6,434 bases of DNA from Sulfurihydrogenibium yellowstonense SS-5 (lineage in GTDB: Bacteria > Aquificota > Aquificia > Aquificales > Hydrogenothermaceae): the NCBI RefSeq assembly GCF_000173615.1, contig NZ_ABZS01000095.1:1-6434 (forward strand), written 5' to 3'. The first letter of the stretch is position 1; the number at the start of each line of letters is the position of its first letter. This document shows positions 1 through 6,434 of this stretch, one piece after another. Made by a program: the position numbers and the translations under genes. The notes beneath the pieces were generated by a model. The model ran no database searches and was not told the DNA's origin. It saw only the letters and a program-made list of their open reading frames with translations.

Positions 1-1682
<1,682 letters not shown>

Positions 1683-1687
1683 AGCTT

Positions 1688-1710
1688 AAAGAGGTTAAAA
1701 AGACTCTATG
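1688..1710 (+). promoter_or_regulatory. Ribosome-binding site and start of nadE
   Basis: AAAGAGG at 1688-1694 precedes the ATG at 1708 with a rather long spacing of 13 bases. It is the only purine-rich site in the 25-base gap after metG. AGAG at 1690-1693 can pair with CTCT at 1704-1707, a weak 4-bp stem that would shorten the effective spacing. No promoter is visible in the gap, which fits co-transcription with metG. Confidence 0.55.
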
Positions 1711-3429
1711 AAAAAAATTAGATTAGCCTTAGCACAGATAAATCCAGTAGTTGGAGATTTTGAGTATAACTATAATAAAATCCTTGAATTTATTGAAAAG
1801 GCAAAAAAATTAGAAGCAGACATAGTAGCTTTCCCTGAACTTGCTCTTACAGGATATCCACCAGAGGACCTTATTTTAAAGCCAAGTTTTATTGAAAAAA
1901 ATCTTTACTACTTAGAAAAACTAAAAGAAAATGTTGATAACATCATTGCAATTGTAGGATTTATAGACAAACAAGAAGATGTTTTTAATGCTGCCGCTGT
2001 GATTTACAATAAAGAAATAGTCGGAGTGTATCACAAGCAGTTTCTGCCAAACTACGGTGTATTTGATGAAAACAGGTACTTTCAAAAAGGAGATGGGCTA
2101 TTACTTTTATCAATAGATAATTATAAAGTCGGAGTATCAATCTGTGAGGATATATGGTATCCAGAAAATCCAGTCAATGATTATGCTATTCTTGGTGCTG
2201 AAGTAGTGATTAATATAAACGCATCTCCTTACTCACAAGGAAAAGTCAAAAGAAGAGAAGAGATGTTAAAGGTTAGGTCAAGAGATAATCTAATTTCTAT
2301 AGCATATGTTAATATGGTAGGTGGTCAAGATGAGCTTGTTTTTGATGGAAACAGCTTAATTTTAGATACACAAGGTGAGATATTAGCAAAAGCAGAATCC
2401 TTTGAAGAAGAGTTATTATTGGCAGATATAGACCTTGACGAGATTTTTAGACTTCAGCTAAAAGATAACAGACTTAAAAATTTAAGATACTTAAAAAAAC
2501 CTATAAATGTAAAAGAGATTAGATTAGACTACAAAATCAAAAATAAAAATAATCAAATATCTCAAAAGATAGCACTTGATAGAAAAGAGATAGAAGATAC
2601 TTATAAAGCTTTGGTTGTTGGGCTTAGAGATTATATAAACAAAAATGGATTTAAGAAAGTTGTCATTGGATTAAGCGGGGGAATAGATAGTTCACTTACA
2701 GCTTGCATAGCAGTTGATGCACTTGGAAAAGAAAATGTTAAAGGTGTTTTAATGCCTTCACAGTATACTTCAAAAGAATCTATAGAAGATGCTTTAGAGC
2801 TTGCTAAAAATCTTGATATTGAAACATTTACCATTCCAATAAAAAATATTTTTGATAAATACTTAGAAGAATTTCAAGAAATATTTAAAGGCTTAAAACC
2901 AGACACAACAGAAGAAAATCTTCAAGCAAGAATCAGAGGAAATATTTTGATGGCGTTATCAAATAAATTTGGTTGGATAGTTATCGCCACAGGAAATAAA
3001 AGCGAGATGAGCGTAGGATATTCAACACTGTACGGCGATATGGTAGGTGGATTTGCAGTTTTAAAAGATGTACTAAAAACAAAAGTCTATGAGCTAAGCT
3101 ATTACAGAAATTCTATATCAAAAGTAATACCGGATAGAGTTTTAACAAAACCACCATCAGCAGAACTTAGACCAAATCAAACAGACGAAGCAGAACTTCT
3201 TCCATATCCTATTTTAGACCAAATTATACAGTTTTACGTAGAACAGGACTTAACAGTTGAAGAGATTGTAAAGCTTGGCTTTGAAGAGAAAGATGTAAAG
3301 AAGATAATAAATCTTATAGATAAAAACGAATACAAAAGAAGACAGGCACCAATAGGAATAAAGATTACAGAAAGAGCATTTGGAAAAGATAGAAGAATGC
3401 CGATAACAAACAGATATAAGGAGTTTTAA
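1708..3429 (+). CDS. nadE: Glutamine-dependent NAD+ synthetase (two-domain)
   Basis: This enzyme catalyses the last step of NAD+ synthesis: nicotinic acid adenine dinucleotide is adenylated with ATP and then amidated using ammonia drawn from glutamine. The 573 residues span both expected domains. The N-terminal nitrilase-type glutaminase (about 1-265) shows the Glu-Lys-Cys triad: E44 in FPELALTGYPPEDL, K110 in YHKQFLPNYGVFDE and C146 in VSICEDIWYP. The C-terminal synthetase domain (about 290-573) has the PP-loop ATP motif SGGIDSS at 323-329, the ATGNKSEMSVGYSTLYGD segment from 427, KPPSAELRPNQTDE from 481, and the typical end KRRQAPIGIKIT/RMPITNRY. Length and all key residues are normal for the glutamine-using class, so no separate glutaminase subunit is needed. 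It lies between metG and an antiporter gene that begins one base after its stop, so all three are probably co-transcribed. Confidence 0.97.
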   Translation: MKKIRLALAQINPVVGDFEYNYNKILEFIEKAKKLEADIVAFPELALTGYPPEDLILKPSFIEKNLYYLEKLKENVDNIIAIVGFIDKQEDVFNAAAVIYNKEIVGVYHKQFLPNYGVFDENRYFQKGDGLLLLSIDNYKVGVSICEDIWYPENPVNDYAILGAEVVININASPYSQGKVKRREEMLKVRSRDNLISIAYVNMVGGQDELVFDGNSLILDTQGEILAKAESFEEELLLADIDLDEIFRLQLKDNRLKNLRYLKKPINVKEIRLDYKIKNKNNQISQKIALDRKEIEDTYKALVVGLRDYINKNGFKKVVIGLSGGIDSSLTACIAVDALGKENVKGVLMPSQYTSKESIEDALELAKNLDIETFTIPIKNIFDKYLEEFQEIFKGLKPDTTEENLQARIRGNILMALSNKFGWIVIATGNKSEMSVGYSTLYGDMVGGFAVLKDVLKTKVYELSYYRNSISKVIPDRVLTKPPSAELRPNQTDEAELLPYPILDQIIQFYVEQDLTVEEIVKLGFEEKDVKKIINLIDKNEYKRRQAPIGIKITERAFGKDRRMPITNRYKEF

Positions 3430-3433
3430 AATG
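3418..3433 (+). promoter_or_regulatory. Ribosome-binding site of the antiporter, inside nadE
   Basis: AAGGAG at 3418-3423 lies within the last codons of nadE, 7 bases before the antiporter ATG at 3431. The nadE stop (3427-3429) and the next start are separated by one base. This layout favours translational coupling, with ribosomes finishing NadE able to restart on the antiporter. Confidence 0.8.
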
Positions 3434-4645
3434 GATTTACACTATCTTTTCTTAAGCTTGGCTATAATTCTTTTTGTTGGAAGAGTTTTTGGAGATATTT
3501 TCAATAAATTTGGTCTTCCGGGAGTTTTAGGAGAGATTTTAGCAGGTGTTATACTTGGTTCAAGCGTTCTTGGAATTGTCTCTCCAAATGAGATCATAAA
3601 AGTTTTAGCAGAAATAGGAATTATATTACTTTTATTTAAAGTTGGTCTTGAAGCAGATTTTCATCAGCTAAAAAAAGTTGGAATTTATGCTTTTATCGTT
3701 GCTTTTGTTGGAGCTTTCACTCCAATGCTTCTTGGCACGTTGATTAGCTACTATATTTTAAATCTTTCTATGACAACATCTCTTTTTATCGGCGGTACTC
3801 TTACGGCTACAAGTATAGGTATTACAGTTAAAGTTTTAGATGACTTAGGAAAATTAAATGAAAGATTTGCTCAAATAGTTCTTGGTGCTGCTGTTCTTGA
3901 TGATATTATTGGTGTGATAGTTTTAGCGGTTTTATATGAATATGCAAAAAAAGGAAGTATAGACATAAACGGAGCTGTAATCTTAATATTTTATATAGCC
4001 ACATTCTTTATATTAGCCCCGATTGTTGCTAAAATTCTTGCAAGGTTGATAAATATTTTTTACGAAAAGCTTAAAAGTGATGAGTTTATTCCTGTTGCTA
4101 TTATGTCAATGGTTTTTTTCTTTGCTTTTTTATCCCATGAAGTTGGCTCCCCGGAAATCCTTGGAGCCTTTACAGTCGGACTTGCCCTTTCAAGGCGGTT
4201 TATAATTCCATTTGCACTTTTCTTAAAAGCTGAAGAGAAAGAAAAAATGATTATAAAAATAGAACATTCTACATTACCAATTGTTTCAATCTTAACACCG
4301 ATATTTTTTGTATCCATAGGACTAAGTTTAAACTTGAAGGTTATAGATTTTACTTCAATAGATTTTTGGAAAATCTCCATTTTGTTATTGATTGTGGCAT
4401 TTGTCAGTAAGCTAATTTCAGGATTTTTTATTAAAGGTAGTTTAAATGAGAAAATATTAATAGGATTCTCAATGCTTCCAAGGGGTGAAGTTGGATTAAT
4501 CTTTGCAGAAATAGGCAAGCAATCTAAACTTTTTGATGATATGCTCTATGCAAGTGTAATATTTGTAGTTGCAATTACTACATTAATAGCTCCAATCAGT
4601 TTAAAGATTCTTGGAAATAAAAGAAAGCAGAAAGAGTTGTTTTAA
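3431..4645 (+). CDS. CPA2-family cation/proton antiporter, NapA-like
   Basis: This is an inner-membrane antiporter of the monovalent cation:proton antiporter-2 (KefB/NapA) superfamily, 404 residues with about 13 hydrophobic segments. Visible hallmarks are an unwound TM4-type segment TATSIGIT at 125-132, the paired acids D157-D158 in AAVLDDIIG (TM5), a membrane lysine K327 in FVSKLISG (TM10-11 region), and PRGEVGLIF at 350-358. The Asp-Asp pair plus the membrane lysine is the arrangement known in Thermus NapA, an electrogenic Na+/H+ exchanger; by analogy this protein most likely extrudes Na+ in exchange for H+. The ion choice is inference. It ends shortly after the last helix in a basic tail and has no RCK/TrkA domain, unlike KefB and KefC. 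The start at 3431 is fixed by the AAGGAG site and the tight junction with nadE. It faces khtU tail to tail. Confidence 0.9.
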   Translation: MDLHYLFLSLAIILFVGRVFGDIFNKFGLPGVLGEILAGVILGSSVLGIVSPNEIIKVLAEIGIILLLFKVGLEADFHQLKKVGIYAFIVAFVGAFTPMLLGTLISYYILNLSMTTSLFIGGTLTATSIGITVKVLDDLGKLNERFAQIVLGAAVLDDIIGVIVLAVLYEYAKKGSIDINGAVILIFYIATFFILAPIVAKILARLINIFYEKLKSDEFIPVAIMSMVFFFAFLSHEVGSPEILGAFTVGLALSRRFIIPFALFLKAEEKEKMIIKIEHSTLPIVSILTPIFFVSIGLSLNLKVIDFTSIDFWKISILLLIVAFVSKLISGFFIKGSLNEKILIGFSMLPRGEVGLIFAEIGKQSKLFDDMLYASVIFVVAITTLIAPISLKILGNKRKQKELF

Positions 4646-4693
4646 ATCTTCTATTTACTATTATACCTTGGATGAGAAATTAGTGATATTTAT

Positions 4694-4736
4694 AAAATTT
4701 AAAAAATGAGATCCTTCGGCCTTACGGCCTCAGGAT
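4694..4736 (-). terminator. Possible terminator for the khtT-khtU transcript
   Basis: Read on the minus strand, the palindrome at 4736-4711 is followed after four bases (CTCA) by six T residues (4706-4701) and then AAATTTT. A GC-containing stem followed by a U tract is the intrinsic-terminator pattern, and it lies 116 bases past the khtU stop. On the plus strand no T tract follows the stem, so it would not work in the same way for the antiporter operon. The internal mismatch and the four-base gap before the T run weaken the case. Confidence 0.4.
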
Positions 4737-4740
4737 GACA
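4708..4740. repeat. GC-rich imperfect palindrome, probable dispersed intergenic repeat
   Basis: This island stands out from its AT-rich surroundings. Outer arms ATCCT (4711-4715) and AGGAT (4732-4736) pair. A TC/TC mismatch follows (4716-4717 with 4730-4731), then inner arms GGCC (4718-4721) and GGCC (4726-4729) around the loop TTAC. The palindrome is flanked by GAG and GACA. From general knowledge, sequences of the form GTCATCCTGAG...GAAGGATCT recur as short dispersed intergenic elements in many bacterial genomes; only one copy is visible here, so membership in such a family is inference. It lies between two converging genes, the usual position for such elements. Confidence 0.6.
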
Positions 4741-4793
4741 CGGAAAGGTAAGCTTATAAAAATTTTAGAACACCCTTTAAAAATTGAGAAAAA

Positions 4794-4838
4794 AAGGAGA
4801 TTCTTTCTATGGCTTTAGAATTACGGTCAATATGTTAA
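4794..4838 (+). other. Nine-codon open frame behind a strong ribosome-binding site
   Basis: AAGGAG at 4794-4799, preceded by an A run, lies 9 bases upstream of an ATG at 4809. The frame reads MALELRSIC and stops at TAA 4836-4838. The start region looks like that of a true gene, but the frame is very short and runs into the 3' end of khtU on the other strand. It could be the remaining 5' tip of a lost gene, a short peptide, or chance in A-rich sequence. I cannot assign a function. Confidence 0.25.
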
Positions 4839-4851
4839 TTAATTTTAATGC

Positions 4852-6039
4852 TTAGTTAAAATTTGAAAGCACTTTCTGCTTTCGTTGCTTTGGTTTTACG
4901 ATCAACTTGGACAGTTTCGGTGCATATTGGGCAAAAAGTATACCTATCAAAGCCATAAAAAATATGTATACACCAAAAAATGATAAATACGCTGCCGGAG
5001 ATAGCTTTGATATAACTATTGAAAATTCGCCTCTATTGATTATTGAGAATCCTGCTGTAATAGAAGCTCTTTTAGATAGTCCGTATATTTTACCCCCGAT
5101 GTATCCGGTTAAAAATTTACCAACTGTAGAAATAACGATTAGAATTACCAAGGTCAAAATAGTTTTAGTGTCTAATAATTTTTCATCTAATATAATATTT
5201 GCACCAAATAGGAAGAAAAATATAGCAACAGCAAGGTCTCTAATAGATAACATACTTTTTTCAACTTCTTCTGATTTTCCGGTTTCAGAAATTAACATAC
5301 CTATCAAGAAGGCTCCCAATGCTTCAGATAAACCAAGTGAGTAAGTCAGGCCTGCAAAAGTTATAAGACCTCCGAAAACAAACAATATAAATAAATCCTC
5401 GTTTAATATCTTGTCAATCAATAAAGCAAGCTGATTTTTAAAGGTCATTGAGATTAGAAATACAAAGGAAAATGCTGCTAAGATTTTTAATGCTATTATT
5501 CCGATTGCAATTCCTTCTATATTTTGTCCCGATAAAAATCCTGCCAAGACAGCCAACATTATCGGAGCAATAATATCTTCAAAGACCATTAAACCAAGGA
5601 TCATTTCTGTTTCCGGGTTTGCAATTCTTTTCTCATCTACAATTATCTTCGAGGTTATGGCTGATGAAGATGCATATGCTATTGCACCCCCTAATATAGA
5701 GACCAAAAACTCAAATCCTAATATATTTAAAACAACTACCGGAACGAGAAAATTGAAAAATAAGTCTATAAAGCCAACAACCCATATTCTCTTTGCAACA
5801 TCAATTGCTCTCGCAATATTAAATTCAAGTCCTAAATAGAAAAATAACAATACAATCCCTATTTCACTTAAATGTTCCAAGGTTTTATCTTCGTGAACAT
5901 ATTTTCCGAAAATAATTCCAATTAATATAAAAAGTATGATTGTTGGAAATTTTAAGAATTTTCCAATTAAACCAACGATAAATAAAACTAATGTAATTAA
6001 TCCAAGGCTTAATAAAAAATTTACCGATGTATATTCCAT
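4852..6039 (-). CDS. khtU: K+/H+ antiporter, KhtU type (CPA2 family)
   Basis: This inner-membrane protein of 395 residues has about 13 hydrophobic segments. It matches B. subtilis KhtU (YhaU), which expels K+ in exchange for H+ and protects against high K+ and alkaline stress. Family hallmarks are LLFFYLGLEF at 64-73, SSSAITSKIIVDEKR at 124-138, NPETEMILG followed by VFEDII at 141-157 with the ion-site pair E154-D155, membrane lysine K308, and NRGEFSIVI at 335-343. The Glu-Asp pair is the KhtU form; Kef proteins carry Gln-Asp here and the neighbouring antiporter Asp-Asp. There is no C-terminal RCK domain, so regulation should come from the separate KhtT subunit encoded just upstream. The start ATG (6039-6037) overlaps the khtT stop in TAATG, with only a weak GTGAG ribosome-binding site 8 bases before it, which suggests coupling. 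K+ as substrate follows from homology. Confidence 0.9.
   Translation of the reverse strand: MEYTSVNFLLSLGLITLVLFIVGLIGKFLKFPTIILFILIGIIFGKYVHEDKTLEHLSEIGIVLLFFYLGLEFNIARAIDVAKRIWVVGFIDLFFNFLVPVVVLNILGFEFLVSILGGAIAYASSSAITSKIIVDEKRIANPETEMILGLMVFEDIIAPIMLAVLAGFLSGQNIEGIAIGIIALKILAAFSFVFLISMTFKNQLALLIDKILNEDLFILFVFGGLITFAGLTYSLGLSEALGAFLIGMLISETGKSEEVEKSMLSIRDLAVAIFFFLFGANIILDEKLLDTKTILTLVILIVISTVGKFLTGYIGGKIYGLSKRASITAGFSIINRGEFSIVISKLSPAAYLSFFGVYIFFMALIGILFAQYAPKLSKLIVKPKQRKQKVLSNFN
4865..4883. other. Stem-loop spanning the end of khtU
   Basis: GAAAGCA at 4865-4871 and TGCTTTC at 4877-4883 form a perfect 7-bp stem with a 5-base loop. It covers the last codons of khtU. On the minus strand it is followed by AAATTTTAAC including the stop codon, and on the plus strand by a moderately T-rich stretch. 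It might protect mRNA 3' ends or give weak termination in either direction, but there is no solid T tract and the stem has only three G-C pairs. Confidence 0.35.
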
Positions 6040-6052
6040 TATCTTATCTCAC
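6037..6052 (-). promoter_or_regulatory. Overlapping stop/start of khtT and khtU
   Basis: On the minus strand the khtT stop TAA (6041-6039) and the khtU start ATG (6039-6037) share one base as TAATG. Upstream only GTGAG (6052-6048) resembles a Shine-Dalgarno site. A weak site with an overlap suggests that khtU translation depends on reinitiation after khtT, which would keep regulator and channel in fixed proportion. Confidence 0.7.
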
Positions 6053-6434
6053 AAGCAGAGTAAAAGATTTCATAGAATTTCTCTATTTGTTGCTTATTTC
6101 CAACTAATACAATAATATCTCCTTCTCTTAAAATTTCATCCGGTGAAGGATTGGTTATTGTTAAATCTCCCCGTATGATAGCAACGATTGATGCTCCGGT
6201 TTTTTTTCTTATTTCAGATTCTTTTATGCTCTTGTTTACAAGAGGAGAGACTTTTTCCAAAGAAATCCATTCGATTATGAGATTTTTTAAGAACATTTCC
6301 TTTTCTTCTTTTGCTTCAGGTTTAAAGAATGTGCCCATTAATACAGAACCAAGCTGATTTGCTTCCTCCTCGTTAAGCACAAAAGAACATACAGGTTCAT
6401 CGAAATCACCCTTTTCAAAAAAGTAGATTTCTCT
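6039..6434 (-). CDS. khtT: KhtT-type regulatory subunit of the K+/H+ antiporter (N-terminus outside window)
   Basis: This is a soluble cytoplasmic regulator of KhtU. The frame is open to the window edge and gives 131 residues; compared with the roughly 165-residue B. subtilis KhtT (YhaT), about 35 N-terminal residues are missing. Seen from the edge: REIYFFEKGDFDEP at 1-14 and a following EEEANQLG segment, typical of the KhtT N-terminal domain; LIIEWISLEK at about 52-61; then a TrkA-C/RCK_C domain (about 55-126) with the SPL..KSI..SEIR.KTGASIVAI pattern and the REGDIIVLVG strand-turn near its end. In B. subtilis this subunit binds the KhtU channel and inhibits it, its RCK_C domain binds cyclic di-AMP, and pH modulates the effect; those properties are assumed here by homology. 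A GTG at 6380-6378 is in frame but is most likely an internal valine, because conserved residues continue upstream of it. Confidence 0.88.
   Translation of the reverse strand, partial: REIYFFEKGDFDEPVCSFVLNEEEANQLGSVLMGTFFKPEAKEEKEMFLKNLIIEWISLEKVSPLVNKSIKESEIRKKTGASIVAIIRGDLTITNPSPDEILREGDIIVLVGNKQQIEKFYEIFYSACEIR

Larger units (their letters stand above)
4623..4883. repeat. 12-base inverted repeat at the 3' ends of the two convergent antiporter genes
   Basis: GAAAGCAGAAAG occurs at 4623-4634 on the plus strand and, inverted, at 4872-4883. Each copy lies in the last codons of its antiporter gene and encodes the same residues (arginine, then Lys-Gln-Lys). The arms are 237 bases apart and flank the intergenic stretch. 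The sequence is purine-rich and low in complexity, so chance or selection for similar basic protein tails could explain it. Confidence 0.4.

Noticed and set aside
2631..2834. 67-codon open frame on the minus strand
   Set aside because: It is antisense to the PP-loop region of nadE; there is no supporting signal.
4060..4518. 152-codon open frame on the minus strand
   Set aside because: It lies wholly inside the plus-strand antiporter gene, shows no recognisable motif or membrane pattern of its own, and the sense gene is certain.
4646..4710. Terminator for the plus-strand metG-nadE-antiporter operon
   Set aside because: I found no GC-containing stem followed by a T run on the plus strand just after the antiporter stop.
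4706..4738. Ten-codon frame MRSFGLTASG running through the GC-rich palindrome
   Set aside because: It is simply the palindromic repeat read as codons and lacks a ribosome-binding site.
4907..5344. 145-codon open frame on the plus strand
   Set aside because: It is antisense to khtU, whose protein is clearly conserved; the antisense translation matches nothing I recognise.
5657..5839. 60-codon open frame on the plus strand
   Set aside because: It is antisense to khtU, and its composition looks like an antisense shadow of membrane-helix codons.
6151..6357. 68-codon open frame on the plus strand
   Set aside because: It is antisense to the khtT RCK_C domain, with no ribosome-binding site or motif of note.
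6039..6380. GTG at 6380-6378 as the start of khtT
   Set aside because: The frame stays open to 6434 and the upstream residues match the KhtT N-terminal domain, so the true start is outside the window.

Overview
This is an AT-rich, tightly packed bacterial window holding five protein genes, two of them cut by the window edges. AGA is the dominant arginine codon, and the proteins are rich in Lys, Glu and Ile. The methionyl-tRNA synthetase resembles those of thermophiles. Together these suggest a low-GC thermophile, possibly in the Aquificales (Sulfurihydrogenibium/Persephonella-like). That assignment is inference from style; no marker RNA is present.

Plus strand, 1-4645: three genes read in one direction with almost no gaps and probably form one transcript. 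First comes the 3' part of metG, with a fused C-terminal tRNA-binding domain. After 25 bases follows nadE, a glutamine-dependent NAD+ synthetase with nitrilase and synthetase domains. One base after nadE comes a CPA2 cation/proton antiporter of the NapA type, carrying an Asp-Asp ion site. Its ribosome-binding site lies inside the end of nadE.

Convergent junction, 4646-4851: 206 bases between two genes that end toward each other. It contains a GC-rich imperfect palindrome that looks like a dispersed repeat and is oriented to act as a terminator for the minus strand. It also holds a nine-codon open frame behind an excellent ribosome-binding site. No clear terminator for the plus-strand operon is visible.

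Minus strand, 6434-4852: a coupled pair matching Bacillus subtilis KhtT-KhtU. KhtT is a soluble TrkA-C (RCK_C) regulatory subunit and is truncated by the window edge. KhtU is a CPA2 K+/H+ antiporter with a Glu-Asp ion site. The stop of khtT overlaps the start of khtU by one base. In B. subtilis, KhtT controls the KhtU channel and binds cyclic di-AMP.

The window therefore joins housekeeping functions (Met-tRNA, NAD+) to two different antiporters that probably set cytoplasmic pH, Na+ and K+. I do not see a clearly new system. The most interesting points are a possible internal translation start in metG that would make a free tRNA-binding domain, the palindromic repeat, the orphan mini-frame, and the tail-to-tail pairing of two antiporters with different ion-site signatures.
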